DNA of 64,000 nucleotides, taken from assembly GCF_001053185.1 (NCBI RefSeq), contig NZ_CSTD01000001.1, forward strand, positions 1,792,333-1,856,332, given 5' to 3'. The notes below the pieces were generated by a model. That model made no database searches, was not told the origin of the DNA, and saw only the letters and a program-made list of their open reading frames with translations. The position numbers and the translations under genes were made by a program. The DNA is from Mycobacterium bohemicum DSM 44277 (lineage in GTDB: Bacteria; Actinomycetota; Actinomycetes; Mycobacteriales; Mycobacteriaceae). Below are positions 18,926 to 28,148 of the stretch, piece after piece (position 1 is the stretch's first letter; each line of letters starts with the position of its first letter).

Positions 18926-19800
18926 CGGTGCGGCCCGCTGCCCGGGTCGAGCGCGTCGCGCAGGCCGTCGCCGGTCAGGTTGGCGCACACCAGGATCAGC
19001 ACCAGCACGCCCGCCGGGAAGAGGAACACCCATGGGAACGTGGTTGCCGACTGGGTGCCGTTGGCGATCAGCGTTCCCAGCGACACATCGGGCGGCTGGA
19101 TGCCGAAGCCCAGGTAGCTCAGGCTGGTCTCGGCCAGGATGGCCGAGGCGACGTTCAACGCCGCGTCGATGATCAGGATGGACGCCACGTTGGGCACCAC
19201 ATGGCCGACGATGATCCGGCGGCTGGAGACGCCCATATACCTCGCGGCCCTGATGAATTCGCGGTCACGCAGGCTCATGGTCATCCCGCGCACCATGCGG
19301 GAGCTGACCATCCAGCCGAAGCCGGCCAGCAGCAGCACGAGCAGAAAGATGTTGGCGGAGTTCTTGGTTCGTGGCGTGACGATCGCGATGAGGATGAAGG
19401 CGGGGACCACCAGCAGCAGGTCCACCAGCCACATGAGCGCCCGGTCGCGCCAGCCGCCGAAGTATCCCGCGACCGACCCGACGGTGGCGGCGATACCGGT
19501 CGAGATGAACGCCACGCAGACGCCGATCAGCATCGACTTCTGCATCCCGCGCAGGATCTGGGCCAGCAGGTCCTGGCCGAGCGCGTTGGTGCCCAGCCAG
19601 TGCCGGCCGTTGGGTGGCTGCAGCAGCGCGTCGAAATCCAGGTCGTTGTAGGAGTACGGCAGCGCCGCGGGCAGCGCGTAGCAGCCGACGAACAGCAGCA
19701 CGAGCAGCGCCAGCGACGCCACGGCGACTCGGTGGCGGACGAAGCGGCGCAGCACCAGGGTGCGGCGCGACGTGAACGCCGCTACGCCCGAACCCGTCAT
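18922..19800 (-). CDS. oppC: Oligopeptide ABC transporter permease OppC
   Basis: A 292-residue inner-membrane permease of the binding-protein-dependent transport family, with an N-terminal helix followed by a five-helix core. The EAA-type cytoplasmic loop that contacts the ATPase is around [22 protein letters not shown] chose the ATG giving [15 protein letters not shown], closest to the M. tuberculosis start; a GTG 15 bases upstream overlaps the oppB stop (GTGA) and is the alternative. It pairs with OppB to form the channel. The 3' end overlaps oppD. Confidence 0.88.
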   Translation of the reverse strand: MTGSGVAAFTSRRTLVLRRFVRHRVAVASLALLVLLFVGCYALPAALPYSYNDLDFDALLQPPNGRHWLGTNALGQDLLAQILRGMQKSMLIGVCVAFISTGIAATVGSVAGYFGGWRDRALMWLVDLLLVVPAFILIAIVTPRTKNSANIFLLVLLLAGFGWMVSSRMVRGMTMSLRDREFIRAARYMGVSSRRIIVGHVVPNVASILIIDAALNVASAILAETSLSYLGFGIQPPDVSLGTLIANGTQSATTFPWVFLFPAGVLVLILVCANLTGDGLRDALDPGSGPHR

Positions 19801-19811
19801 CCCGTGGGCGC

Positions 19812-20789
19812 TCACGACACCCGCACCCTGGGGTCCAAAGCCGCGTAGAAGACGTCGGAGAGCAGCCCGGCCAGCAGCACGACGGTTCCCGAGAACAGGG
19901 TGATTGCGGCGATGATGTTGGTGTCCTGCGCGGTGATGCCCTGCACCAGCCATTCGCCCATCCCGTGCCAGCCGAAGATCTTCTCGACGAACACCGCCCC
20001 GGTGACCAGCCCGGCCACGCCGTAGGCGAACAGCGTGGCCAGCGGGATCAGCGCCGTCCGCAGCCCGTGTTTGATGAGTGCGCGCCGGCGGGTGAGCCCC
20101 TTGGCGCGGGCGGTGCGGATGAAGTCCTGGCCCAGCACGTCGAGCATCGCGTTGCGCTGATACCGGCTGTAGCCGGCGGCGGCCATCAGCGCCAGCGTCA
20201 GCGAGGGCAGGATCAGATGCCGCAACCGGTCCAGCATGTGGTCCCAGGCCCCGCCGGTCACCCCGGGCGACGTCTCACCGGTGTAGTCGAAGAGGTGGAC
20301 GCCCAGGGCCCAGTTCGCCCGGAGCCCGCCGAGGATCAGCAGGTTGGCGATCACGAAGCTCGGCGTGCTCAGGACCAGCAGCGCGGCCATGGTGACGACG
20401 CGGTCACTGATCCGGTACTGGCGGATGGCGCCCCACGCCCCGGCGGCGATGCCCAGCGCGGTGCCCGTCACCGACCCGATGACCAGCAGCCGCAGGGTGA
20501 CGCCGACGCGTCGCCACAGCGTGGCGCCGACCGGCTGCCCGGTGATGGTCGTGCCGAAGTCGCCCTGCACCGCGTGCGATGCCCAGTGCACGTAGCGCAG
20601 CGGAATGGGCACGTCCAGGCCGAGCGCATGGGCCTTGGCGTCGATGACGGCCTGCGGCGGCCGCGGGTTGCGCTGCAGCAGGCTGTCCAGCGGCGAAAAG
20701 GTCAGTGAGGTCAGGCAATAGGTCAGAAACGACGCCAGCGCCAGCAGCAGCACGTAGTTGAGCAACCGGCGCGCCAGGAATCGGATCAT
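19812..20789 (-). CDS. oppB: Oligopeptide ABC transporter permease OppB
   Basis: A 325-residue membrane protein of the OppB/DppB type. It begins MIRFLARRLLNYVLLL, the amphipathic start and first membrane helix usual for the family, has a large periplasmic loop, and carries the cytoplasmic EAA-like loop QDFIRTARAKGLTRRRALIKHG. It is first in the oppBCDA operon; each following gene overlaps or nearly abuts. A 135-base gap separates it from the divergent carbonic anhydrase gene and should hold both promoters. Confidence 0.9.
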   Translation of the reverse strand: MIRFLARRLLNYVLLLALASFLTYCLTSLTFSPLDSLLQRNPRPPQAVIDAKAHALGLDVPIPLRYVHWASHAVQGDFGTTITGQPVGATLWRRVGVTLRLLVIGSVTGTALGIAAGAWGAIRQYRISDRVVTMAALLVLSTPSFVIANLLILGGLRANWALGVHLFDYTGETSPGVTGGAWDHMLDRLRHLILPSLTLALMAAAGYSRYQRNAMLDVLGQDFIRTARAKGLTRRRALIKHGLRTALIPLATLFAYGVAGLVTGAVFVEKIFGWHGMGEWLVQGITAQDTNIIAAITLFSGTVVLLAGLLSDVFYAALDPRVRVS

Positions 20790-20891
20790 GCCTGACCGTG
20801 CCGCCGCCGTCGCATGAGGACAGGTTAACGAGCCGATTCCATGCTTGTGATCCGGCTGATTCTCATGGATGAATTACGGGCGACCCCCGGT

Positions 20892-20897
20892 TAGCAT
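20892..20897 (+). promoter_or_regulatory. Candidate -10 box of the carbonic anhydrase gene
   Basis: TAGCAT fits the mycobacterial TANNNT -10 pattern and lies 27 bases before the GTG start, leaving room for a short leader that contains the strong GAGGAGGGG ribosome-binding site. No clear -35 was found. Confidence 0.35.
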
Positions 20898-20924
20898 CCA
20901 TCGCGACAACCCGAGGAGGGGCGA

Positions 20925-21425
20925 GTGACGGTCACCGACGACTATCTGGCCAACAACGCCGACTACGCGGGCAGCTTCCCAGTCTCCCGTGGCCCGCTGC
21001 CGATGCCCCCGAGCAAGCATGTCGCGGTGGTCGCCTGCATGGACGCGCGACTCGACGTCTATCGGCTCCTCGGCCTGGACGACGGCGAGGCCCACGTCAT
21101 CCGCAACGCCGGGGGAGTGGTCACCGACGACGTGATCCGCTCGCTGGCGATCAGCCAGCGACTGCTGGGCACCCGGGAGATCATCCTGATCCACCACACC
21201 GACTGCGGGATGCTCACCTTCGCCGACGACGAGTTCAAGCGCGCCATCCAGGACGAGACCGGGGTCAAGCCGCCGTGGGCGGCCGAGGCCTTCCCGGACG
21301 TCGCCGACGACGTCCGGCAGTCGCTGCGGCGGATCGAGAACAGCCCGTTCGTCACCAAGCACGTGTCACTGCGCGGCTTCGTCTTCGACGTCGCCACCGG
21401 AAAGCTCGACGAAGTCACGCTCTAG
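20925..21425 (+). CDS. canA: Beta-class carbonic anhydrase CanA
   Basis: A 166-residue beta carbonic anhydrase that interconverts CO2 and bicarbonate. The zinc site is visible as Cys38-x-Asp40-x-Arg42 in VACMDARLDV and His91-x-x-Cys94 in LIHHTDCGM. Short length and sequence match M. tuberculosis Rv1284. The GTG start is chosen because GAGGAGGGG is ideally placed. It sits between the opp operon (divergent) and the sulfate assimilation genes (same strand, 176 bases downstream), the same order as in M. tuberculosis. Confidence 0.92.
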   Translation: MTVTDDYLANNADYAGSFPVSRGPLPMPPSKHVAVVACMDARLDVYRLLGLDDGEAHVIRNAGGVVTDDVIRSLAISQRLLGTREIILIHHTDCGMLTFADDEFKRAIQDETGVKPPWAAEAFPDVADDVRQSLRRIENSPFVTKHVSLRGFVFDVATGKLDEVTL

Positions 21426-21515
21426 CCGCCACTGCCGAGCAGACGCGGAATCGCACGATTCGACCCGAATCCCTGCGATTCTGCGACTGCTCGTGCCCGC
21501 CAACCCATTGACAGA

Positions 21516-21545
21516 TTGACAACGGCGCCGCCGCCTGATTTTATA
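21516..21545 (+). promoter_or_regulatory. Predicted sigma-A-type promoter of cysD-cysNC
   Basis: TTGACA (21516-21521), an 18-base spacer and TTTATA (21540-21545) form a near-consensus promoter in an AT-rich patch that stands out from its GC-rich surroundings. Transcription would start near 21,552, about 50 bases before the chosen cysD ATG. This argues against an upstream ATG at 21,547. Confidence 0.55.
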
Positions 21546-21601
21546 GATGGCAATAAAAGTAAACTTGGTCAAATCTACCAGAAATGATGGACGGGAAACC
21601 C

Positions 21602-22534
21602 ATGCCCACCGCCGTGAAGGCCGGGCCCGCCGCCGCGGGCCAGTACGAATTGAGCCATCTGCGCTCTCTGGAGGCCGAGGCCATCCACATCATCCGGGAG
21701 GTGGCCGCCGAATTCGAGCGGCCTGTGCTCCTGTTCTCCGGCGGCAAGGACTCCATCGTGATGCTGCACCTGGCGCTCAAGGCCTTCCGGCCGGGCCGGC
21801 TGCCGTTTCCGGTGATGCACGTCGACACCGGCCACAACTTCGATGAGGTGATCGCCACCCGCGACGAGCTGGTCGCCGAGTCAGGCGTCCGGCTGGTGGT
21901 GGCCTCGGTGCAGGAGGACATCGACGCCGGGCGGGTGGTGGAGCCCATCCCGTCGCGCAACCCGATCCAGACGGTCACCCTGCTGCGCGCGATCCGGGAG
22001 AACAAGTTCGACGCCGCGTTCGGCGGCGCCCGTCGCGACGAGGAGAAGGCCCGCGCCAAGGAGCGGGTGTTCAGCTTCCGCGACGAGTTCGGGCAGTGGG
22101 ACCCCAAGGCGCAACGGCCCGAGCTGTGGAACATCTACAACGGCCGGCACCACAAGGGCGAACACATCCGGGTCTTCCCCTTGTCCAACTGGACCGAGTT
22201 CGACATCTGGTCCTACATCGGGGCGGAGAAGATCAAGTTGCCTTCCATCTATTTCGCGCACCGCCGCAACGTATTTCGTCGCGACGGCATGCTGCTGGCG
22301 GTGGACCGGCACATGCACCCGCGCGCCGACGAGCCCGTCTTCGAGGCCACCGTGCGGTTCCGCACCGTCGGCGACGTCACCTGCACCGGTTGCGTGGAGT
22401 CGCACGCCGCGACGGTGTCCGAAGTCATCGCCGAGACCGCGGTGTCCCGGCTCACCGAGCGGGGCGCGACCCGCGCCGACGACCGCATCTCGGAAGCCGG
22501 CATGGAAGACCGCAAGCGACAGGGCTACTTCTGA
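21602..22534 (+). CDS. cysD: Sulfate adenylyltransferase subunit 2 (CysD)
   Basis: A 310-residue PAPS-reductase-like ATP pyrophosphatase. The PP-loop motif LLFSGGKDSIVML near residue 45 binds ATP; RRDEEKARAKER and the C-terminal GMEDRKRQGYF are CysD hallmarks. With CysN it makes adenosine phosphosulfate from sulfate and ATP, the first step of sulfate assimilation. I chose the ATG behind GGACGGGAA; an ATG at 21,584 would add six residues. Its stop overlaps the cysNC start (TGATG), so the two subunits are made together. Confidence 0.92.
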   Translation: MPTAVKAGPAAAGQYELSHLRSLEAEAIHIIREVAAEFERPVLLFSGGKDSIVMLHLALKAFRPGRLPFPVMHVDTGHNFDEVIATRDELVAESGVRLVVASVQEDIDAGRVVEPIPSRNPIQTVTLLRAIRENKFDAAFGGARRDEEKARAKERVFSFRDEFGQWDPKAQRPELWNIYNGRHHKGEHIRVFPLSNWTEFDIWSYIGAEKIKLPSIYFAHRRNVFRRDGMLLAVDRHMHPRADEPVFEATVRFRTVGDVTCTGCVESHAATVSEVIAETAVSRLTERGATRADDRISEAGMEDRKRQGYF

Positions 22535-24429
22535 TGACGACGCTGCTTCGGTTGGCGACGGCCGGTTCGGTCGATGACGGCAAGTCCACCCTGATCGGGC
22601 GCCTGCTCTATGACTCCAAAGCCGTGATGGAAGACCAGTGGGCGGCCGTCGAGCAGACATCCAAGGATCGCGGCCACGACTACACCGACCTCGCGCTGGT
22701 GACCGACGGCCTTCGGGCCGAACGCGAACAGGGCATCACCATCGACGTCGCCTACCGCTACTTCGCCACTCCCAAGCGGAAATTCATCATCGCCGACACC
22801 CCCGGCCACATCCAGTACACCCGCAACATGGTGACCGGGGCGTCGACGGCCCAGTTGGTGATCGTGTTGGTCGATGCCCGACACGGCCTGCTCGAGCAGT
22901 CCCGCCGGCACGCGTTCCTGGCGTCGCTGCTGGGCATCCGGCACGTGGTGCTGGCGGTCAACAAGATGGACCTGATCGGTTGGGACAGGGAGAAGTTCGA
23001 GGCGATCCGCGACGAGTTCCACGCGTTCGCCGCGCGGCTCGACGTGCACGACGTCGCCACCATCCCGCTCTCAGCGCTGCATGGCGACAACGTGGTGACC
23101 AAGTCCGACAAGACTCCGTGGTACGAGGGACCGTCGCTGTTGTCGCATCTGGAAGAGGTCTACATCGCCGGCGACCGCAACATGGTCGACGTGCGGTTCC
23201 CGGTCCAGTACGTCATCCGGCCGCACACCCTCGATCATCAGGACCACCGCAGCTACGCCGGCACCGTGGCCAGCGGGGTGATGCGCCCCGGCGACGAGGT
23301 GGTCGTGTTGCCGGTCGGCAAGACGACCCGGATTACCGCGATCGACGGGCCGAACGGCCCTGTGGAAGAAGCGTTTCCGCCGATGGCCGTCTCGGTGAGC
23401 CTGGCCGACGAGATCGACATCTCGCGCGGCGACATGATCGCCCGCACCAACAACCAGCCCAGGATCGCCCAGGACTTCGACGCGACCGTGTGCTGGATGG
23501 CCGACAACGCCGCGCTGGAGCCGGGCCGCGAGTACCTCATCAAGCACACCACCCGGACGACCCGCGCCCGGGTGACCGCCTTGGGTTACCAGCTCGACGT
23601 CAACACCCTGCATCGCGACAAGTCCGCAACGGCGTTGCAGCTCAACGAACTTGGCCGCATCTCGTTGCGCACCCAGGTACCCTTGCTGCTCGATGAGTAC
23701 ACCCGCAACGCCAGCACGGGCTCCTTCATCCTCATCGACCCCAACACCAACGGCACGGTGGCCGCGGGCATGGTGTTGCGCGACGCCTCGGCGCAGGCGG
23801 CCAGCCCGAACACCGTGCGGCACAAGTCGTCCGCGATCGCCGAGGCCCGGACGCGGGGCAACACGGTTTGGTTCACCGGCCTGTCCGGTTCCGGAAAGTC
23901 GTCGGTGGCCATGCTGGTCGAGCAGATCCTGCTCGAAAGCGGCACGCCGGCCTACGTTCTCGACGGCGACAACCTGCGTCACGGCCTGAACGCCGACTTG
24001 GGCTTCAGCATGGACGACCGCGCGGAGAATCTGCGCCGGCTCGCTCATGTGGCGGCCCTGCTCGCCGATTCCGGCCAGATGGTGCTTGTGCCGGCGATCA
24101 GCCCGCTGGCCGAGCAACGAGAACTGGCCCGCCAGGTGCACGGCGAGGCCGGCCTTGACTTCGTCGAGGTCTTCTGCGACACCCCCATCGACGAGTGTGA
24201 GCGGCGTGATCCCAAGGGCCTATACGCCAAAGCGCGCGCGGGGGAAATCACCCAGTTCACCGGGATCGACAGCCCGTATCAGCCGCCGGCGAATCCCGAG
24301 CTGCGGCTCACCCCCGACCGCACCGTCGAGGAGCAGGCGCAACTGGTCGTCGACCTCCTGCGATCGCCGCTGAGTTCGATGGCGGCGACCCGCTTCGCCC
24401 GGCTGCGCCGCGCTCGCGATCGCCGCTGA
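22534..24429 (+). CDS. cysN: Bifunctional sulfate adenylyltransferase GTPase subunit / APS kinase (CysNC)
   Basis: A 631-residue fusion. Residues 1 to about 430 are an EF-Tu-like GTPase (GSVDDGKST at 11-19, DTPGH, NKMD) that drives APS formation with CysD. From about 440 onwards lies an APS kinase domain with P-loop GLSGSGKS at about 449-456 and the family segments [11 protein letters not shown] and [12 protein letters not shown], which phosphorylates APS to PAPS. The last 20 residues are an arginine-rich tail. It starts within the cysD stop (TGATG). Together CysD and CysNC supply PAPS for sulfation and sulfide for cysteine. Confidence 0.93.
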   Translation: MTTLLRLATAGSVDDGKSTLIGRLLYDSKAVMEDQWAAVEQTSKDRGHDYTDLALVTDGLRAEREQGITIDVAYRYFATPKRKFIIADTPGHIQYTRNMVTGASTAQLVIVLVDARHGLLEQSRRHAFLASLLGIRHVVLAVNKMDLIGWDREKFEAIRDEFHAFAARLDVHDVATIPLSALHGDNVVTKSDKTPWYEGPSLLSHLEEVYIAGDRNMVDVRFPVQYVIRPHTLDHQDHRSYAGTVASGVMRPGDEVVVLPVGKTTRITAIDGPNGPVEEAFPPMAVSVSLADEIDISRGDMIARTNNQPRIAQDFDATVCWMADNAALEPGREYLIKHTTRTTRARVTALGYQLDVNTLHRDKSATALQLNELGRISLRTQVPLLLDEYTRNASTGSFILIDPNTNGTVAAGMVLRDASAQAASPNTVRHKSSAIAEARTRGNTVWFTGLSGSGKSSVAMLVEQILLESGTPAYVLDGDNLRHGLNADLGFSMDDRAENLRRLAHVAALLADSGQMVLVPAISPLAEQRELARQVHGEAGLDFVEVFCDTPIDECERRDPKGLYAKARAGEITQFTGIDSPYQPPANPELRLTPDRTVEEQAQLVVDLLRSPLSSMAATRFARLRRARDRR

Positions 24430-24451
24430 GTTAGAGGGCGGCGACCAGCTT

Positions 24452-24469
24452 GGGCGGGATTTCCCGCCC
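24452..24469. repeat. Perfect 7-bp inverted repeat between cysNC and the Rrf2 regulator
   Basis: GGGCGGG, four bases (ATTT), then CCCGCCC. In RNA this is a compact GC hairpin, but no U-tract follows, so a rho-independent terminator is unlikely. It lies just upstream of the probable Rrf2-gene promoter and could be an operator or an mRNA-stability element. Confidence 0.4.
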
Positions 24470-24490
24470 GGGGTGGCACAATCCAGAGTT

Positions 24491-24976
24491 GTGCGCATGT
24501 CAGCCAAGGCGGAATACGCGGTGCGGGCCATGGTGCAGCTCGCGACGGTCGAGGGTGGCACGCTGGTCAAGACCGACGACTTGGCTCAGGCGCAAGGCAT
24601 CCCGCCGCAGTTCCTCGTCGACATCCTGACCAACCTGCGCACCGACCGCCTGGTGCGCAGCCATCGCGGGCGCGAAGGCGGGTACGAACTCGCCCGCCCC
24701 GGCAGCGAGATCAGCATCGCCGACGTCCTGCGCTGCATCGACGGTCCGCTGGCCAGCGTCCGCGACATCGGGCTCGGCGACCTGCCCTACTCCGGCCCCA
24801 CGGCACCGCTGGCCGACGTGTGGCGGGCCTTGCGGGCAAGCATGCGGTCGGTGTTGGAGGAGACCACCCTGGCCGACGTCGCCAGCGGCCGGCTGCCCGA
24901 GCATGTCGCGCGGATGGCCGACGCGTACCGGGGCCAGGAGCGGCTCCGGCACGGGTCCGTCCGCAGCGGGGATTAG
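24491..24976 (+). CDS. Rrf2-family transcriptional regulator (Rv1287-like)
   Basis: A 161-residue Rrf2 protein with an N-terminal winged helix ([48 protein letters not shown]). Only one cysteine ([10 protein letters not shown]) lies where iron-sulfur Rrf2 members such as IscR have three, so it probably does not hold a cluster and resembles CymR, the cysteine regulator of Firmicutes. Next to cysD-cysNC this suggests a role in sulfur control, an inference. The GTG start matches the M. tuberculosis length; a CACAAT -10 eight bases upstream suggests a leaderless mRNA. Confidence 0.87.
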   Translation: MRMSAKAEYAVRAMVQLATVEGGTLVKTDDLAQAQGIPPQFLVDILTNLRTDRLVRSHRGREGGYELARPGSEISIADVLRCIDGPLASVRDIGLGDLPYSGPTAPLADVWRALRASMRSVLEETTLADVASGRLPEHVARMADAYRGQERLRHGSVRSGD

Positions 24977-25362
24977 CCGGCCGAGCCGTAGGCGCGGGTG
25001 AGGATCTCCATCGCGTGCCCCGACGGGTCCAGGAAATACACCCCGCGCCCGCCGTGGTTTCGGTTGATCTCGCCGGGCCGTTGCTGGCGGGGGTCGGCCC
25101 AATGCTGCAGGCCGCGCGAGCGGATCTTCCCGTAAATCGCGTCGAAGTCCTCGTCGGACACCAGGAACGCGTAGTGCTGGCGGCGGATCTCCTCCCCGGC
25201 GGGCACGTCGGCGTAGTCGAGCGTGGCGCCGTGTTCCAGTCCGACCGCCATGAAATGGCCGAACGGCTGCGGGTCCGGGAGTCCGAACAGCTCGGCCAGG
25301 AAACTCGCCGACGCATGCTTGTCACGCGACGCTACGATCGTGTGGTTGAAGCGGATTGCCAT
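24973..25362 (-). CDS. VOC-family protein (glyoxalase/bleomycin-resistance fold)
   Basis: A 129-residue single VOC domain: it begins [21 protein letters not shown] and ends with the metal-site glutamate in [17 protein letters not shown]. The starting histidine (RFNHTI) and this glutamate would supply two metal ligands. Many such proteins are dioxygenases, lyases or antibiotic binders; the reaction cannot be told. Its stop overlaps the stop of the convergent Rrf2 gene by four bases. Confidence 0.8.
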   Translation of the reverse strand: MAIRFNHTIVASRDKHASASFLAELFGLPDPQPFGHFMAVGLEHGATLDYADVPAGEEIRRQHYAFLVSDEDFDAIYGKIRSRGLQHWADPRQQRPGEINRNHGGRGVYFLDPSGHAMEILTRAYGSAG

Positions 25363-26320
25363 GGTTCCTCCCTACACCTCGACGCGCGCGCAGGCGGGCC
25401 GGCGGCGGCCATGAAGCACACCCCACCGGGGAACCTCGCGCACTCCCGGGCGATGCGGCGGTCTGGTTCTTACGGCGCGAGCCTGACGAAGCCCGGCCCC
25501 ATGGGCGGCTCCGCCTGACCGCCACCGCCCGCGCCACCTGCACCGCCACCGCCGCCTGGCCGCCGGCGTTGCCACCGCCACCGCCCACGGCGTTCCCCGG
25601 CTGAGGTCCAGCCGCAGGCGGCTGCGGCTCTTGGGGCGCAGGGGGCGGCTGCTTCGGCGGAGGGGGCGGCTGTTTTGGCGGCGGCGGCGGCTGCTGCGGT
25701 CGCGGCTGCGCCGCGATCGCCCGGTGTGGCGTCCGGATCTGGTCCGCGGGCGGCGACGGTAGGGGGGTCGGCGGATCCGGCATGGTCAGATCTCCGGAAG
25801 GAACCGTACCGATCGACGCGGCGAGCACCCACCCGCGTGCCGCCGCGAAGCTCGTCGGCTCCCCGAGACCGGTTCCCCAGTCCACCGCCGTGCGCGTGTA
25901 TGCAGCCGGACCGCTGGATCCCAGAGCGGGATTAGCCGCGATGGAGGCGATCTTGCCCCTGTTGTTTGGGCAATAGGCATCCACCGCCGCCGTGACGAAC
26001 AGGGTCATGGTGCGAGCGAGGCGGTCGATGGGGTATCCGCGCTCGCCCGGGTCCACGTTGTAGGCATCGTTCACCTTCTCGCGCACCACCTCGGCCACCG
26101 GAACGCCGGAATCGAGTCTGCGGCAGTCTCGGTGGGCTGACGCGATGAGGCTCGGCACATTCTCGAGCGCGGGGATGTTTTCCGCGTCAAGCAACGCCAG
26201 GAATTGATCGTCTTGATTCGTGTCGGCGGTCGCCGCGCCGCCGTAAACAGTTGCGGCGCCCGTCAACACCAAGATGGTGCCGATCAGGGCGCCGGAATGG
26301 TTGATCATGCCAGTGAACAT
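25322..26320 (-). CDS. Secreted DUF732 protein with Pro-rich tail, probably frameshifted at the 3' end
   Basis: The open frame gives about 332 residues. A hydrophobic signal segment (near 8-32, ending GAATADT) is followed by a DUF732 domain (DDQFLALLDAENIPALENV through VDAYCPNN) with its cysteine pair. A proline-rich region has a repeated PPPPPKQ unit. Past a glycine-rich run near 25,550 the frame turns Arg-rich and overruns the start of the next gene by 41 bases. One frame over, the sequence continues as Gly-rich, then AEPPMGPGFVRLAP and a stop at 25,470, which looks like the original end. A one-base loss near 25,550 would explain this. The start is uncertain; ATG 12 bases downstream is an alternative. 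Confidence 0.65.
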   Translation of the reverse strand: MFTGMINHSGALIGTILVLTGAATVYGGAATADTNQDDQFLALLDAENIPALENVPSLIASAHRDCRRLDSGVPVAEVVREKVNDAYNVDPGERGYPIDRLARTMTLFVTAAVDAYCPNNRGKIASIAANPALGSSGPAAYTRTAVDWGTGLGEPTSFAAARGWVLAASIGTVPSGDLTMPDPPTPLPSPPADQIRTPHRAIAAQPRPQQPPPPPKQPPPPPKQPPPAPQEPQPPAAGPQPGNAVGGGGGNAGGQAAVAVQVARAVAVRRSRPWGRASSGSRRKNQTAASPGSARGSPVGCASWPPPARLRARRGVGRNHGNPLQPHDRSVA

Positions 26321-26755
26321 GGAGAGGGGTTTCCGTTCTGTTGGGCCGTCACCAGAAGGCTTAGGGTCGTGATCCGCTCGCACGCATAGGTGCCCATTCA
26401 GGTGCCGCCGGGCTCGCGTAGCTGAAAAGCAGATGCCTTCGACTGTCCGGCAGCCGGGACGTGCTGTCGGTGCTGGTGGCGCGCGTTCTAGGTGGACGCA
26501 CCCTCTAGCCGAGCAGGAATCCATTGCTGGCCGAACGAACCTGGATTCGCGTCGCTTACGTGCAGATCGCAAGCGGCGACGGGGAAACGAATGGCATAGC
26601 CGCAATCAGGCGCCATGATCCTTTTCTACACCTGCGCGCGAGGCGGGCATAGGTGCGGCGACACCCGTCAAGGGCCGCCGTCAGTTCCGATAGAGCTTCG
26701 TCGCGCCGGTCGAGCGGGTTTTTGAGCAATGACCCATGACGTCAGAGACGCTCGG
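26321..26755. other. Gene-free 435-base stretch
   Basis: Between the DUF732 gene and the VOC gene, both on the minus strand. I see no supported coding region, RNA gene or repeat. Part of it (about 26,520-26,640) is less GC-rich than its surroundings and may hold the promoter of the DUF732 gene, but no clear -10/-35 pair was found. Confidence 0.5.
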
Positions 26756-27169
26756 CTACTTCGGCGCGGTGAGCTCCAGCGCGATGTTGTCCGGATCGCG
26801 GAATTCCAGGATGTAGGACGGCCCGATGTCCTTGATCGGCTCGTGGGCGATGGCCAACTCATCGAGATGTGCTGCGGCGCTGTCGAGTTCGTCCTTGCTG
26901 CCGATCCGGAACGCCAGGTGATCGAGGCCCACCCGGTCCTCGTCGAAGCGGTCGGTCGCCACCGGCCGCAGCCCCAGCAGCGTGCCGCCGAGGTCGTAGA
27001 TGACGCCGCCGAACAGAAAGCCCAGCTGGTCTCGCGTCGCTTCGTTGGCATTCTCGGGAATTTCCAACAAGACAGGCCAGCCGAACACGCTCTCGTAGAA
27101 CTGGCGCGACCGCTCGATGTCGGTGACGGTCAGTCGGACGTGCGCGATGGACGTACTGGTAACGCTCAT
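26756..27169 (-). CDS. VOC-family protein (glyoxalase-like)
   Basis: A 137-residue single VOC domain. It opens with the strand and metal-ligand histidine in IAHVRLTVTDIERSRQFY, has GLDHLAFRIGS in the middle and ends with the metal-ligand glutamate in EFRDPDNIALELTAP, giving the His/His/Glu set of a metal-dependent VOC enzyme. The reaction is unknown. It is divergent from the LLM-type oxidoreductase, with 61 bases between. Confidence 0.85.
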   Translation of the reverse strand: MSVTSTSIAHVRLTVTDIERSRQFYESVFGWPVLLEIPENANEATRDQLGFLFGGVIYDLGGTLLGLRPVATDRFDEDRVGLDHLAFRIGSKDELDSAAAHLDELAIAHEPIKDIGPSYILEFRDPDNIALELTAPK

Positions 27170-27230
27170 CTGGCCATGCTGCCACCCGAAAACGGGTCAG
27201 GCCATTGCCGGCCGTGCCAGAATCGCCGTC

Positions 27231-28121
27231 GTGCGCATAGCGATGACCATGCCGGTGATGGAGCCGGACCTGGACGCGGCCGTCCTGCGGGACTGGGCGC
27301 GGGCCATCGACGAGGGCCCGTTTTCGTCGCTGTGTTGGGGCGAGCGCATCGCGTTCGACAACCCGGACAGCCTGACGCTGCTGGGGGCGCTGTCTGCCTG
27401 GACCAGCCGGGTGCGGCTGCTCACGACGGTGATCGTCCCGCAGTTGCACCACCCGGTGATGCTGGCCAAGGCCCTGGCGACGGGCGATGTGCTGTGCGAC
27501 GGGCGGCTGTCGGTCGGCATCGGCGTGGGCGGCCGGCAGGAGGACTACCAGGCCGTCGGCGCCGACCCGGCCACCCAGACCATCCGGGGCATGGCCGAGC
27601 GGGTGGCCGTGATGAAACGGGTGTGGGCCGGTGAAAAGCTGACCGACTCGGTGCTGCCGGTCGGCCCGTCGCCCGTGCAGCCGGGCGGCCCGCCGCTGCT
27701 GGTCGGCAGCATCGGCCCCAAGACCATCCGCCGCGCCGCCGCGTGGGCCGACGGACTGGCCGGCATCACCCTGGACCTCGACGTCGCGCAGCAGAACGAG
27801 TTGTTCGACGTGGCGCGGGACGCGTGGGCGCAGGCCGGCAAGCCCAAACCCCATCTGGCGACGTCGTTTTGGTTCGCGTTCGGACCCCCCGAGCGGGCCC
27901 GTTCGCAGGTCCACCGGCACCTGCGCCACTACATGAACTGGATCCCGGCCGAATACGTCGACGCGATGGCCCCGACGACCGGGTGGGCCGGCAGCGAGGA
28001 CGAGCTGCTGGGTGTGCTGCGCAAGTTCGAGGAAATCGGCACCGACGAGCTCCAGCTCATCCCGACCAGCTCGGATATCGACCAGGTGCGGCGCGCGGCG
28101 GACGTGGCGGGGCGGCTGTAG
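27231..28121 (+). CDS. LLM-class (luciferase-like) F420/flavin-dependent oxidoreductase
   Basis: A 296-residue luciferase-like TIM barrel. Typical segments are SRVRLLTTVIVPQLHHPVMLAK, CDGRLSVGIGVGGRQEDY and a middle PPLLVGSIGPKTIRRAA; the FxxAGxxxP-type insertion is absent. The first residues (MRIAMTMPVMEP) form the first barrel strand, supporting the GTG start, and a CAGAAT box seven bases upstream fits a leaderless transcript. Coenzyme F420 is likely in mycobacteria but not provable from sequence. It is not closely similar to the LLM protein near embR. Confidence 0.86.
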   Translation: MRIAMTMPVMEPDLDAAVLRDWARAIDEGPFSSLCWGERIAFDNPDSLTLLGALSAWTSRVRLLTTVIVPQLHHPVMLAKALATGDVLCDGRLSVGIGVGGRQEDYQAVGADPATQTIRGMAERVAVMKRVWAGEKLTDSVLPVGPSPVQPGGPPLLVGSIGPKTIRRAAAWADGLAGITLDLDVAQQNELFDVARDAWAQAGKPKPHLATSFWFAFGPPERARSQVHRHLRHYMNWIPAEYVDAMAPTTGWAGSEDELLGVLRKFEEIGTDELQLIPTSSDIDQVRRAADVAGRL

Positions 28122-28148
28122 GTCGTCACGCCCGGCGCGCTTGGCAGC

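Noticed and set aside
21547..21846. ATG frame MAIKVNLVKS upstream of cysD
   Set aside because: It runs out of frame with the gene and lies before the predicted transcription start.
25600..25700. Repeat-like array within the DUF732 gene
   Set aside because: It is an in-frame PPPPPKQ protein repeat, not a CRISPR array; units are short and there are no spacers.
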